DNA of 64,000 nucleotides from Propionispira raffinosivorans DSM 20765 (GCF_000381065.1 NZ_KB905855.1:35096-99095), one strand, 5' to 3'; numbered from the stretch's first letter, positions 46,264 to 54,852 are shown. Translations and numbers: made by a program. The notes: a model not told the origin generated them from the sequence alone.

Positions 46264-47183
46264 TGAAACAAAATTCGAGGCTCGCTACCGAAATTGCTGG
46301 AATCAAGATGAAGACTCCCGTAATGACAGCTTCGGGAACCTTTGGTTTTGGCGAAGAGTTTAGTGAATTTGTCGATCTCAATCAAATCGGAGCTATTGTG
46401 GTTAAAGGTACGACACTAAAACCGCGTAGTGGTAATACTGGGGTTAGAATCGCAGAAACGCCAAGTGGCATGCTCAATTGCATTGGGTTGGAAAATCCTG
46501 GCATAGAATATTTTTTAACGGATATTTTGCCACGCATTTCGCACTATGATGCACCGATTATCGTTAATATATCAGGTAGCTCGGTTGAAGAATATGGTAT
46601 TTTAGCTAAAAAGCTCGATATTCCAGAAATTGCGGCTATTGAACTTAATATTTCCTGTCCGAACGTCAAAGAAGGCGGGATTATTTTTGGTACAGATCCC
46701 CTTAGTGCTGCTGCGGTTGTAAAAGAAGCAAAAAAGAATACAAAAAAGCCGGTTATTGCCAAGCTGTCTCCAAATGTAACAGATATTGTAGTTATGGCAA
46801 AAGCAGTGGAAGAAGCCGGTGCCGATGTGATTTCAATGATCAATACATTACTGGGAATGGCCATTAATATTAATAGCTGGAAACCGGTTCTTGGCAATAT
46901 GACGGGTGGACTTTCTGGTCCGGCTGTAAAACCAATAGCCTTACGGATGGTTTGGCAGGTAGCACAGGCAGTACATATCCCTATTATAGGTATGGGGGGG
47001 ATTATGAAAGCAGAGGATGCTATTGAATTTTTTCTGGCAGGAGCTAGTGCGGTAGCTGTCGGCACAGCAAACTTTGTTAATCCATCTGCCGCCGAGGATG
47101 TTGCGAAAGGGATTATTAAATATCTTGAGAAAAAAAATGTAGAACATATCAGTCAATTGGTGGGGCAGCTAAAATGTAATTGA
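46263..47183 (+). CDS. pyrD: dihydroorotate dehydrogenase B catalytic subunit
   Basis: FMN enzyme oxidising dihydroorotate to orotate, NAD-dependent class 1B (PyrDB) because PyrK is adjacent. The ATG shares its A with the pyrK stop; CAGGAGG is six bases upstream. The 306-residue TIM barrel has [14 protein letters not shown] near 17-30, [13 protein letters not shown] near 47-59, [11 protein letters not shown] with the catalytic cysteine near 132-142, and the FMN-phosphate site [14 protein letters not shown] near 247-260. Confidence 0.96.
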   Translation: MKQNSRLATEIAGIKMKTPVMTASGTFGFGEEFSEFVDLNQIGAIVVKGTTLKPRSGNTGVRIAETPSGMLNCIGLENPGIEYFLTDILPRISHYDAPIIVNISGSSVEEYGILAKKLDIPEIAAIELNISCPNVKEGGIIFGTDPLSAAAVVKEAKKNTKKPVIAKLSPNVTDIVVMAKAVEEAGADVISMINTLLGMAININSWKPVLGNMTGGLSGPAVKPIALRMVWQVAQAVHIPIIGMGGIMKAEDAIEFFLAGASAVAVGTANFVNPSAAEDVAKGIIKYLEKKNVEHISQLVGQLKCN

Positions 47184-47229
47184 CCTGTTTATTTGAATGA
47201 TAGAAATTAAACGTGAGCGGAGGATGAAT

Positions 47230-47946
47230 ATGGCTGATGAAAGATTGATTGTTGCCTTGGACTTTCATGAAATGGATAAGGTACAAGCTTTAGTTGAAAA
47301 TTTAGGTGAGAGTGTATCTTATTATAAAGTTGGAATGGAATTGTTTTATAGTGTTGGTGCAGAAGTTGTTACATATCTGAAACAACAAAACAAAGAAGTT
47401 TTTCTTGATCTGAAATTGCATGATATTCCAAATACAGCAGCCCAGGGCTTATGTTCTTTGGCACGGCTTGGTGTTTCAATCTTGAATGTCCATGCATCGG
47501 GCAGTTATACGATGATGAAGACAGCCATAGATCAATTAAGGCAAGAAACAGCTCGGACGGGTATACCTTGTCCAAAATTGATAGCAGTAACGGTTTTGAC
47601 TAGTATCGACCAAGCGGATTGGACGGCGATTGGACAAAAGACAAATATCCAAGAGCAGGTGGTTCGTTTAGCGAAACTGACAAAACAAGCTGGACTCGAT
47701 GGTGTAGTCGCTTCGCCGCAGGAAGCACAGTCGATTCGTCAAGCTTGTGGTGAGGAGTTTATGATTGTAACACCAGGCATTCGTCCATCTGGTGTGGCAA
47801 CCAATGATCAGAGCCGCATTGCTGTGCCGATGCAGGCTCTTAAAAATGGTGCATCGCATTTGGTTATTGGCAGACCAATTACTGCAGCGAAAGATCCGCA
47901 TGCGGCAGCTTTGGCAATTATAAAAGAAATGGAGATGGTGAGATAA
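47230..47946 (+). CDS. pyrF: orotidine 5'-phosphate decarboxylase
   Basis: Decarboxylates OMP to UMP. ATG 47230 is chosen with CGGAGG six bases upstream; the frame is open back to 47197 without a site. The 238-residue barrel contains LIVALDFHEMDKV at the N-terminus and the catalytic DLKLHDIPNT near 62-71 (Asp-Lys-Asp), with HLVIGRPITAAKDP near 213-226 binding the phosphate. It follows pyrD by 46 bases. Confidence 0.97.
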   Translation: MADERLIVALDFHEMDKVQALVENLGESVSYYKVGMELFYSVGAEVVTYLKQQNKEVFLDLKLHDIPNTAAQGLCSLARLGVSILNVHASGSYTMMKTAIDQLRQETARTGIPCPKLIAVTVLTSIDQADWTAIGQKTNIQEQVVRLAKLTKQAGLDGVVASPQEAQSIRQACGEEFMIVTPGIRPSGVATNDQSRIAVPMQALKNGASHLVIGRPITAAKDPHAAALAIIKEMEMVR

Positions 47947-48522
47947 ATGACAGAAGCACAAGTAAAAGAGTTGTTTATTAAAACAAATGCAATTATGGAG
48001 GGACATTTTTTATTAACATCTGGGCTGCACAGCCCTATGTATGTAGAAAAGTTCAATGTTTTGCAGCATCCTGTTTATACAGAACAATTATGTACAGCTT
48101 TAGCTGAAAAATTTGCTGATCAAAAGATTCAAACGGTTGTGGGTCCGGTAACGGGTGGCATTTTACTTGCACATGAAGTGGGCAAAGCCTTGGGAACAAG
48201 GGCTATTTTTACGGAACGAGAAAATGGGAAAATGGCATTTCGCCGTGGCTTTAAGCTGGAAAAAGGTGAACGAGTCCTCATTGTAGAAGATATTGTAACC
48301 ACAGGCGGATCGGTTAAAGAAGTGATTGATGTTGTAAAAGCACAGGGAGCAATCCCTGTGGCTGTGGGGATGCTTGTGGATCGAAGCGGTGGGGCGGCAA
48401 ACTTCGCTGAAGTACCATACCAAGCTCTATTATATCTTGATGTTACAACATATCCGGCCGCCAGCTGTCCGCTTTGTGCAGCGGCTGTACCGATGACAAA
48501 ACGTGGTCGTACTGGTAAATAA
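47947..48522 (+). CDS. pyrE: orotate phosphoribosyltransferase
   Basis: Adds ribose phosphate from PRPP to orotate. The ATG directly follows the pyrF stop. The 191-residue protein has GHFLLTSGLHSPMYVEKFN near 19-37 and the PRPP-binding motif LIVEDIVTTGGSVKE near 113-127. It is longer than the Bacillus enzyme only in a C-terminal segment with a CPLCAAAVPM cysteine pair (about 176-185), a form seen in archaeal and clostridial PyrE. The last gene of the operon; the terminator follows at 48603. Confidence 0.96.
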   Translation: MTEAQVKELFIKTNAIMEGHFLLTSGLHSPMYVEKFNVLQHPVYTEQLCTALAEKFADQKIQTVVGPVTGGILLAHEVGKALGTRAIFTERENGKMAFRRGFKLEKGERVLIVEDIVTTGGSVKEVIDVVKAQGAIPVAVGMLVDRSGGAANFAEVPYQALLYLDVTTYPAASCPLCAAAVPMTKRGRTGK

Positions 48523-48602
48523 GTAGTCTATAATCCATATAAATTTCATCTAGACTATTAGGTTGCCATGCAAAATACTTAATGTAACTTATATAGTAAC
48601 AG

Positions 48603-48644
48603 AAAAAGCCTCAATACATTTTCGAGTATTGAGGCTTTTTCTTG
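48603..48644. terminator. bidirectional terminator after the pyr operon
   Basis: AAAAAGCCTCAATAC (48603-48617) pairs with GTATTGAGGCTTTTT (48626-48640). It also serves the minus-strand gene that ends at 48658. Confidence 0.9.
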
Positions 48645-48657
48645 TGTTGTGTTTTTG

Positions 48658-48846
48658 TTATTTTACTTTCAAGCAGTCGTGCAGCCATAGGCAATCGGTG
48701 CGATCACAATGGTTATTGTCTGACAGTCCAAAACAAGGAATATTGTTTTCTGCTTTTTGAATTTCATGGATTAAATCAGCTTTTCTTAGATTTCGCGAAA
48801 CGACTCCCAGTGATTTTGCTTTTACACGGATCTCTTTTAAGGTCAT
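48658..48846 (-). CDS. 62-residue SAP-like protein with four cysteines
   Basis: The N-terminal half (1-33) has the SAP/Rho-N helix-turn-helix pattern (TLKEIRVKAKSLGV, then RKADLIHEIQKAE). The C-terminal half carries CFG, CDRTDCLW and DCL with cysteines at 38, 47, 52 and 58, which may bind metal. Small proteins of this form (SAP domain followed by CxG...CDx..CLWx.DCL) occur in anaerobes such as deltaproteobacteria and Bacillota. A GGAGTGA site lies upstream of the ATG. It probably binds nucleic acid, but this is inferred from the fold only. Confidence 0.75.
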   Translation of the reverse strand: MTLKEIRVKAKSLGVVSRNLRKADLIHEIQKAENNIPCFGLSDNNHCDRTDCLWLHDCLKVK

Positions 48847-49064
48847 GCCCGTTCACTCCTTGATACAAAAATTTTAAATATATAAAATCTGTGAAAATAA
48901 GATTTATTCACGATACTTGGATACATTTCGTAGTAAAATAAATAGATAAAAATACAAAGGGACAGATAAGTATCGTTAATGAGAAAAGTATATACTTTTT
49001 TGCAGGTTTTTGTCAAATTAAAAAGAATATTTACATATATGGGTTGTAGAAGTGGGGTAGAAAA

Positions 49065-49745
49065 GTGAAAGTAGAAACAAAAGAAAAAATTGAGGCGGAA
49101 ATTCAAGATTGGCAATATATGAAGGATTTGCCTCCAATGTGGTTTGGCTTTGTCTTTACCTTGGAAATGAAAGTATATGGTGATGTCTATGATTTGTATA
49201 GTTATGAAAATGCAGCCATCCATCGAAAAATCACTGTGTATTATCATGAAGAAACAAAAGAGTATAAAGTGCGTGTTTTGATCGGATTGACCGAATTTTG
49301 TAATATAGAATATATATCACCAACACGAGCGGGTTTAGAGAAAATTCTCTTGGAGCGTTTTGAAACGACATTGCAGTCACTGGCGAAATTTAATGCGGAT
49401 ACAGTCAGTTGTATTGTACTTGAAAAAAAAATATTAGAGTGGGATTATGTTGCTAAGCTTCCTGAGACAATTGAAGGATTCAAGCTTTTTATTAAACCGG
49501 ATCAGCCGGTAAAGACAATCAATGGTTCTTATATTTTATTTGATTACTGTGATTTTGCTACTGACAGCAATTTTATTATTTATTATAATGTATTTCGGGA
49601 TGAATTTTTTGGCGAAGCCAAGATACGGAAAATACCAGAAGTGAATTATGTTTTTGATTCGCATGAATTAATTGAACTAGAAGAAAAATTAGATGAGCAT
49701 CTTTTGGCAAGATTAAAAGAAATTCGTTCGAGAATAGATCAATAA
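49065..49745 (+). CDS. unknown protein with an internal duplication
   Basis: A 226-residue cytoplasmic protein I cannot assign. It consists of two related halves offset by about 110 residues: [11 protein letters not shown] (13-23) matches [11 protein letters not shown] (123-133), and [20 protein letters not shown] (55-74) matches [19 protein letters not shown] (169-187), each followed by an acidic helix ending [12 protein letters not shown] or LDEHLLARL. Start is GTG 49065 with a weak GGGGTAG site. It is 13 bases before thiD on the same strand, so they are probably cotranscribed, but nothing links it to thiamine. Confidence 0.75.
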   Translation: MKVETKEKIEAEIQDWQYMKDLPPMWFGFVFTLEMKVYGDVYDLYSYENAAIHRKITVYYHEETKEYKVRVLIGLTEFCNIEYISPTRAGLEKILLERFETTLQSLAKFNADTVSCIVLEKKILEWDYVAKLPETIEGFKLFIKPDQPVKTINGSYILFDYCDFATDSNFIIYYNVFRDEFFGEAKIRKIPEVNYVFDSHELIELEEKLDEHLLARLKEIRSRIDQ

Positions 49746-49758
49746 GGGGATATATATT

Positions 49759-50559
49759 ATGAAAACAGCATTGACGATAGCAGGTTCTGATTCAAGCGGC
49801 GGAGCAGGAATACAAGCAGATTTAAAAACATTTTCTGCTTTGGGAGTCTTTGGAATGAGTGTCATTACTGCAATTACTGCGCAAAATACATGTGGTGTTA
49901 CAGCAATACGAGAAATGGATACAGACATCATCAAGGCACAAATCCATGCAGTATATGATGATATTGAAGTAAATGCGGTAAAGATAGGGATGCTGTCTAG
50001 CTCGGCAATTATTAAAGAAGTAGCAGCTGGCATTGAAGCCTATACCATTCCGAAGGTTGTATTAGATACCGTTATGATATCAAAAAGCGGGAGTTACTTA
50101 CTGCAGAAAAATGCTGTACAGACATTGATTACAGATCTTATACCAAAGGCCTTTGTTGTTACACCAAATTTACATGAAGCAACTGCTCTAGTTGGATTTG
50201 AAGTTGTCGATCAGCCGACGATGCAAAAAGCGGCAAAAGTGATAAAAGATATGGGGGTAGAGTATGTTGTAGTCAAAGGTGGACATTTAGAAGGGGATGC
50301 CTGTGATTTGCTTTATGATGGAAAAACGATGGAGTTTTTTCCTAATAAACGAATTCAGACCATTCATACGCATGGAACAGGATGTACGTTTTCGTCCGCA
50401 ATTGCTGCTGGTTTGGCGAAAGGAATGGATGTATATAATGCTGTTGCTGAAGCTAAGAAGTATGTTACAATGGCAATACAACATGGGTTTCCGTTAGGAA
50501 AAGGGGTTGGACCTACAAACCATTTTTTTGCATTATATGAAAAAGTTGGAATACTTTAA
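49759..50559 (+). CDS. thiD: hydroxymethylpyrimidine/phosphomethylpyrimidine kinase
   Basis: A 266-residue ribokinase-fold enzyme that phosphorylates HMP and HMP-phosphate in thiamine synthesis. The N-terminal [18 protein letters not shown] (8-25) and C-terminal [19 protein letters not shown] near 210-228, with the anion hole and catalytic Asp/Cys region, are typical. Some close relatives are pyridoxal kinases with the same motifs, so the substrate is not certain. ATG with AAGGGGAT upstream. No TPP riboswitch or other thi gene is nearby. Confidence 0.9.
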   Translation: MKTALTIAGSDSSGGAGIQADLKTFSALGVFGMSVITAITAQNTCGVTAIREMDTDIIKAQIHAVYDDIEVNAVKIGMLSSSAIIKEVAAGIEAYTIPKVVLDTVMISKSGSYLLQKNAVQTLITDLIPKAFVVTPNLHEATALVGFEVVDQPTMQKAAKVIKDMGVEYVVVKGGHLEGDACDLLYDGKTMEFFPNKRIQTIHTHGTGCTFSSAIAAGLAKGMDVYNAVAEAKKYVTMAIQHGFPLGKGVGPTNHFFALYEKVGIL

Positions 50560-50566
50560 AAAAGTA

Positions 50567-50595
50567 TTGACAAGATTAGGAAGCGTAGGTATAAT
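50567..50595 (+). promoter_or_regulatory. consensus promoter of the tRNA cluster
   Basis: TTGACA (50567-50572), 17-base spacer, TATAAT (50590-50595): a full consensus promoter, about 50 bases before tRNA-Asp. Confidence 0.88.
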
Positions 50596-50651
50596 AGTAT
50601 TTGTCGCTGAGATGAGTGGCAATGAAAAATTATTTTATTAAAGAAAAATAC

Positions 50652-50728
50652 GGCCCGGTAGTTTAGTTGGTTAGAATGCCGCCCTGTCACGGCGGAGGTC
50701 AGGGGTTCGAGTCCCCTTCGGGTCGCCA
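50652..50728 (+). tRNA. tRNA-Asp (GTC)
   Basis: 77 bases with CCA. Acceptor GGCCCGG with TCGGGTC (two G-T wobbles); anticodon loop CTGTCAC. Confidence 0.95.
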
Positions 50729-50729
50729 T

Positions 50730-50804
50730 GCGGAAATAGCTCAGCGGTAGAGCATCGCCTTGCCAAGGCGGGGGTCGCGAGTCCGAATCTCGTTTTCCGC
50801 TCCA
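50730..50804 (+). tRNA. tRNA-Gly (GCC), copy 1
   Basis: 75 bases with CCA; anticodon loop TTGCCAA. It begins two bases after tRNA-Asp ends. Confidence 0.95.
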
Positions 50805-50817
50805 ATTTAACTTTTAT

Positions 50818-50891
50818 GGCGACATAGCCAAGCGGTAAGGCAGAGGTCTGCAAAACCTTTATCCCCAGTTCGATTCTGGGTGTCGCCTCCA
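50818..50891 (+). tRNA. tRNA-Cys (GCA), copy 1
   Basis: 74 bases with CCA; acceptor GGCGACA, anticodon loop CTGCAAA. Confidence 0.95.
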
Positions 50892-50905
50892 TAAAAGAAT
50901 ATATT

Positions 50906-50994
50906 GCCGGGGTGGCGGAACTGGCAGACGCACGGGACTTAAAATCCCGCGGTTGGTAACAACCGTACCGGTTCAATTCCGGTCCTCGGCACCA
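50906..50994 (+). tRNA. tRNA-Leu (TAA), copy 1
   Basis: 89 bases with CCA; anticodon loop CTTAAAA and a long variable arm (CGGTTGGTAACAACCG). Confidence 0.95.
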
Positions 50995-51043
50995 TATATA
51001 GTGTAAGTTGTCTTTTTTTGATTAATTGAATATTGATATGCAT

Positions 51044-51118
51044 GCGGAAATAGCTCAGCGGTAGAGCATCGCCTTGCCAAGGCGGGGGTCGCGAGTCCGA
51101 ATCTCGTTTTCCGCTCCA
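51044..51118 (+). tRNA. tRNA-Gly (GCC), copy 2
   Basis: Identical to the gene at 50730. Confidence 0.95.
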
Positions 51119-51131
51119 ATTTAATTTTTAT

Positions 51132-51205
51132 GGCGACATAGCCAAGCGGTAAGGCAGAGGTCTGCAAAACCTTTATCCCCAGTTCGATTCTGGGTGTCGC
51201 CTCCA
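51132..51205 (+). tRNA. tRNA-Cys (GCA), copy 2
   Basis: Identical to the gene at 50818. Confidence 0.95.
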
Positions 51206-51218
51206 TAAAAAAATATAT

Positions 51219-51307
51219 GCCGGGGTGGCGGAACTGGCAGACGCACGGGACTTAAAATCCCGCGGTTGGTAACAACCGTACCGGTTCAATTCCGGTCCTC
51301 GGCACCA
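51219..51307 (+). tRNA. tRNA-Leu (TAA), copy 2
   Basis: Identical to the gene at 50906. Confidence 0.95.
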
Positions 51308-51317
51308 TTTGCCAATT

Positions 51318-51346
51318 AAAGACACAAGCAGTTGTGTCTTTTTGTT
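51318..51346 (+). terminator. terminator of the tRNA cluster
   Basis: AAAGACACAA and TTGTGTCTTT around GCAG, then a T-rich tail. Confidence 0.85.
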
Positions 51347-51376
51347 TTATAATACAATAATTTTATATATAGAAAC

Positions 51377-51417
51377 AAAAAAGCAATGTTTTTTCATTCG
51401 AAAAATACATTGCTTTT
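51377..51417 (-). terminator. terminator of the HD-domain gene
   Basis: AAAAGCAATG pairs with CATTGCTTTT, with additional T/A pairing inside. It lies just after the minus-strand gene. Confidence 0.7.
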
Positions 51418-51426
51418 AATTTTCAA

Positions 51427-51990
51427 TCAATCGACGGCATCGCAAGAGCGCATGGCAAGAATTGTTTTGGTAATGAGTTCTTCAAGACTCCAGCCAAGCA
51501 TTGCAGCACCACGTTCAATTACTTCACGTGAGCAGCCTGCCGCAAAACCTGTCGATTTATACTTCTTTTTTACAGATTTGTATTCGAGGTCTTTGACACT
51601 TTTTGATGGTCGCATCAAAGCTGCGGCACCGATTAAGCCGGTTAACTCATCCGTGGCATAGAGTATTTTTTCCATCATATGTTCGGGTTTAATATCCACT
51701 GTGATAGAATAGCCATGACTGGCGGCTGCATGAATCATCCGTTCATCGATATTGTTTTTTCGCATCAATTCCTGCCCTTTTATACAATGCTGGTCTGGAT
51801 ATTGCTCAAAATCAAGATCGTGAAGTAAACCTACAATGCCCCAAAAATCTTCTTCATCGCCATACCCTAATTCTTTCGCAAAATAACGCATAACTCCTTC
51901 GACAATCAAAGCATGTTTTAAATGAAAGGCATCTTGATTGTATTCATTCAATAATTGCCAAGCGGCATCTCTCGTAATGGCTGTACTCAT
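51427..51990 (-). CDS. HD-domain hydrolase-like protein
   Basis: A 187-residue cytoplasmic protein of the HD superfamily of metal-dependent phosphohydrolases. The motif residues are HLKHALIVEG near 23-32, the HD pair in GLLHDLDFEQYP at 54-65, and later AAASHGY near 88 with ATDELTGLIGAAALMRP near 111-127, which is the typical end of small HDIG-type proteins. Substrate is unknown; many relatives act on nucleotides. Minus strand, single gene, with GGAGG before the ATG. Confidence 0.85.
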   Translation of the reverse strand: MSTAITRDAAWQLLNEYNQDAFHLKHALIVEGVMRYFAKELGYGDEEDFWGIVGLLHDLDFEQYPDQHCIKGQELMRKNNIDERMIHAAASHGYSITVDIKPEHMMEKILYATDELTGLIGAAALMRPSKSVKDLEYKSVKKKYKSTGFAAGCSREVIERGAAMLGWSLEELITKTILAMRSCDAVD

Positions 51991-52145
51991 GTGATAACCT
52001 CCTTGATATATAGACTGGAATGTATGATTTTTAAGACTCGGTAATATACAATCTAGCCATTATCTTACGCGTGTAAAAAAGAAAAGTCAAATAACAGTTA
52101 TGGGATTGTACGTTTGCTCCTGTTTCGTTTTTGGCGGAGTCTTAT

Positions 52146-52174
52146 TTGATTTTGCCCAATGATTCGTCTATAAT
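52146..52174 (+). promoter_or_regulatory. promoter of the CxxC-protein gene
   Basis: TTGATT (52146-52151), 17-base spacer, TATAAT (52169-52174). Confidence 0.75.
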
Positions 52175-52191
52175 AAGTTTATTGGGAAAAT

Positions 52192-52218
52192 GCTCATGAG
52201 CGATCAGGAGCTTTTTTT
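52192..52218 (+). terminator. terminator-like hairpin in the leader of the CxxC-protein gene
   Basis: GCTC-A-TGA, tetraloop GCGA, then TCA-G-GAGC and seven T. It begins about 10 bases after the predicted transcription start and 35 bases before the gene, so it could attenuate it. Confidence 0.65.
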
Positions 52219-52252
52219 ATGGAAAATACCTGAAAGTAAATAGGGGTGTGAA

Positions 52253-53167
52253 ATGGAAAATCAAGTACAACCAGAAAATATTACAAATCAATTATTGAAC
52301 GTGTTTAATTATGCATTTGTGGAGTCAGCACCATATAGTTTTTTTGTGCCAAAAAAAGAAAAATACGTTGCTGTTCATGTAACGAAAAAAATATACACTT
52401 GTTTAGCTTGTACAAGACAAATTGAAGTCAAATACCATGAAGCTGGTGTGGTGTATTTTTCGAAAGACCGTTTTGAAAAGCAGCGGGCTGTATATGAAAA
52501 AAAAGGTCTGCCTTTTTTAGATGAAAAAGATTTACAGGCGGAAAAAGAATTTATTTATCAAGAAACAGGGTATTGTGAGCAGTGTGCGCCAGAGCTCCTT
52601 TTAACAGGCGATGTGAAACAAAAAATTTATAATATATGCCAAGAAATACATAAAGAAGATGAATTCCTTTTGGTAGCGGCTAAAGTTTGTATGGAAGAAC
52701 AACTTAAAAAATGGCTAAAGACGATTACGAATTCTTCACAACTTATACAGTATGACCTATCTAGTTACAATGGCCTTAAAGATTTAGTTTGTGCGGCAAT
52801 TTTGGACGATACAACTGGTGTGGAACACTGTCTAATTTCTTATAAAAATAAAACAGAAAAAATGATTGCGGACACAGAACAATTGCTGCGTACGATGCCG
52901 GCCAAATGGTCGATTTATGCAGCTAAGTCGACGGCGATTTACGAATCCATGTCGGATGAAGTATATCATGAATATACGGTTGTTTTTCCCGAGAAAAATA
53001 CCATACCACAGGATTTCTTTATAAATCGCGTTATTGAAAAAATACGGATTGAAATGTTTTTAAAACAAAATAGAATCTTCAGCGTTGAACAACTGATGCT
53101 TGAAGCAGGTTTTGAAACTGCTTGGCTTGATTTGCTTATTGACCATATCGCAACTTTCGAGAAATAA
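52253..53167 (+). CDS. unknown protein with paired CxxC motifs
   Basis: A 304-residue, mostly hydrophilic protein that I do not recognise. Two CxxC pairs (Cys50/Cys53 in YTCLACTRQ and Cys108/Cys111 in YCEQCAPE) suggest a zinc-ribbon-like site split by a helical insert. The rest (about 120-304) is alpha/beta without a known motif. No signal peptide or membrane segment. Start ATG follows AGGGGTG. It has its own promoter with a leader hairpin and its own terminator, so it is an independent unit next to rmuC. Confidence 0.75.
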   Translation: MENQVQPENITNQLLNVFNYAFVESAPYSFFVPKKEKYVAVHVTKKIYTCLACTRQIEVKYHEAGVVYFSKDRFEKQRAVYEKKGLPFLDEKDLQAEKEFIYQETGYCEQCAPELLLTGDVKQKIYNICQEIHKEDEFLLVAAKVCMEEQLKKWLKTITNSSQLIQYDLSSYNGLKDLVCAAILDDTTGVEHCLISYKNKTEKMIADTEQLLRTMPAKWSIYAAKSTAIYESMSDEVYHEYTVVFPEKNTIPQDFFINRVIEKIRIEMFLKQNRIFSVEQLMLEAGFETAWLDLLIDHIATFEK

Positions 53168-53196
53168 AAAAAGCTCTCAATTGAGAGCTTTTTTTA
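53165..53196 (+). terminator. intrinsic terminator
   Basis: AAAAAAGCTCTCAA directly abuts TTGAGAGCTTTTTT. Confidence 0.88.
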
Positions 53197-53246
53197 TAAA
53201 ATAGAATACGAACAAATGTTTATTAGAACGAGGAGGTCATTGGAAA

Positions 53247-54596
53247 ATGGAAACTATTCTTATAATATTAGCTATTTTACAGCTTATATTAATCTTTTGT
53301 GTTTTACTGTATTTGCTTAAAAACCAAGATAAAAATAAAGATATGAACCGGAATTTCACACTATTGCAAGATACTTTTTTGCAGATGAATCATTTGCTGC
53401 GTGATGAAATGAAAGAAACAAGGGTCGAAAACAAGGCGGAAATCAGATCCTTTCGCGAAGAGCTTGGGCAGACGATGAATCAGTTTAATGAATCTGTTAT
53501 TACGAGAATTTATGAAAATAGTACGAATCAATTAAAACAACTTGACAGCTTTTCGCAGCAGTTGTCACAATTGACACAACTCAATGAGACTAAATTTGAA
53601 AAACTGCGTGAGGTAATCGAACGTCATTTGAATCAATTGCGTCTTGATAACCAGACCAAATTGGAAGAGATGAGAAAAACGGTTGATGAAAAATTAAATG
53701 ATACCTTGGAAAAACGACTGGGCGAAAGTTTTCGTATGGTGAGTGAAAAACTGGAACAAGTCCATCGTGGTCTAGGCGAAATGCAAACACTGGCGGTTGG
53801 TGTTGGTGATCTCAAAAAAGTATTATCAAATGTCAAAACCCGTGGTATTTGGGGGGAAATCCAGTTGGGAAATTTACTGGAACAGATTTTGACGCCGGAG
53901 CAATATGCAACGAATATTGCGACTGTGCCAAATAGCAATGAGCGGGTAGAATTTGCTTTAAAGCTTCCTGGACGTGATGAAAAAGGTACGCCGGTATGGA
54001 TGCCGATTGATGCAAAATTCCCGCAAGAGGATTATCAAAGACTCTTGATTGCCCAGGAAAATGCAGCAACGGCTGAAGCAGAAGAATCGGCGAAGGCACT
54101 TGAGGTTCGCATTAAAGCGGAAGCGAAAGATATTCATACGAAATATATTAGTGTTCCATATACGACCGATTTTGGCATCTTGTTTTTACCAATTGAAGGG
54201 CTATATGCGGAAGTTTTACGTCGACCAGGTCTTTGCGAATACATTATGACAACGTATCATGTCGTTGTGGCAGGACCAACAACACTGGCGGCACTTCTCA
54301 ATAGCTTGCAAATGGGCTTTCGAACTTTAGCAATCGAAAAACGCAGCTCGGAAGTTTGGTCGATTTTAAGTGCGGTAAAAACAGAGTTTGGTAAATTTGG
54401 TGATTTATTAGATAAGACGCATAAAAAATTACAAGAAGCAAGTAATTCGATTGACACGGCAGCTCGAAAAACAAGAACTATTGAACGTAAATTAAAAAAT
54501 GTTCAAGAGCTGCCACAAAATGAAACAGCGGCTGTTTTTCAATTAGACGACACAGAAGAAGATGATGTAGACGAAAATAAAATAAATGTTGAATAA
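53247..54596 (+). CDS. rmuC: DNA recombination protein RmuC
   Basis: A 449-residue protein with an N-terminal membrane span (4-23), a long coiled coil (about 30-190, rich in Gln, Glu and Lys) and the RmuC nuclease-like domain (about 190-400), recognised by VLSNVKTRGIWGEIQLGNLL near 192-211, LPIDAKFPQEDY-like text near 252-263 and VAGPTTLAALLNSLQMGFR near 340. RmuC limits inversions at short repeats. The tail is acidic (DDTEEDDVDE). ATG with GAGGAGGTC upstream. The gene stands alone. Confidence 0.93.
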   Translation: METILIILAILQLILIFCVLLYLLKNQDKNKDMNRNFTLLQDTFLQMNHLLRDEMKETRVENKAEIRSFREELGQTMNQFNESVITRIYENSTNQLKQLDSFSQQLSQLTQLNETKFEKLREVIERHLNQLRLDNQTKLEEMRKTVDEKLNDTLEKRLGESFRMVSEKLEQVHRGLGEMQTLAVGVGDLKKVLSNVKTRGIWGEIQLGNLLEQILTPEQYATNIATVPNSNERVEFALKLPGRDEKGTPVWMPIDAKFPQEDYQRLLIAQENAATAEAEESAKALEVRIKAEAKDIHTKYISVPYTTDFGILFLPIEGLYAEVLRRPGLCEYIMTTYHVVVAGPTTLAALLNSLQMGFRTLAIEKRSSEVWSILSAVKTEFGKFGDLLDKTHKKLQEASNSIDTAARKTRTIERKLKNVQELPQNETAAVFQLDDTEEDDVDENKINVE

Positions 54597-54642
54597 ATTT
54601 GCAAAATATAGCCTTTAAATTTTTGTATACATGAAAAAGACC

Positions 54643-54672
54643 TAGACAAATATTGCGGAAATGTGTTATTAT
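54643..54672 (+). promoter_or_regulatory. promoter of the glutamine synthetase gene
   Basis: TAGACA (54643-54648), 18-base spacer, TATTAT (54667-54672). Confidence 0.65.
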
Positions 54673-54678
54673 ATGGCT

Positions 54679-54784
54679 GTAAGAAATACCAGAATATTGG
54701 CAATGGAGCCATATGATAGGGCATATTCTATTATGCGTGTGCATTTGTACTTGTATAGTAAAGTGCAGTCATATGGTTTTTTTA
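54679..54784 (+). promoter_or_regulatory. structured leader with terminator, candidate attenuator of glutamine synthetase
   Basis: A small hairpin TGGC-AATGGA-GCCA (54698-54711) has a hexaloop with A at position 1 and G at position 4. Its 3' arm overlaps CCATATGA (54709-54716), which pairs with TCATATGG (54769-54776) just before a run of seven T. The two structures exclude each other. Inside the 50-base loop, TGCATTT and AAGTGCA form a further stem. This resembles the ANTAR antitermination layout, but the first of the two hexaloop hairpins expected there is not clear. Confidence 0.6.
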
Positions 54785-54852
54785 TCGTTGAAATTTTGTT
54801 GTCATTAAAATTCTACATATAATATTAAAAAAATTTAAAGGTGGTACAAAAG

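Larger units (their letters stand above)
50727..51307 (+). repeat. tandem duplication of tRNA Gly-Cys-Leu
   Basis: Two copies, about 50727-50994 and 51042-51307. The three tRNA genes are identical between copies; the short spacers differ by one substitution (Gly-Cys) and by a few bases (Cys-Leu). Confidence 0.92.

Noticed and set aside
50671..51206. Minus-strand ORFs with repeated RIELGIKVLQTSALPLGYVA-type peptides
   Set aside because: They are antisense translations of the duplicated tRNA block, not genes.
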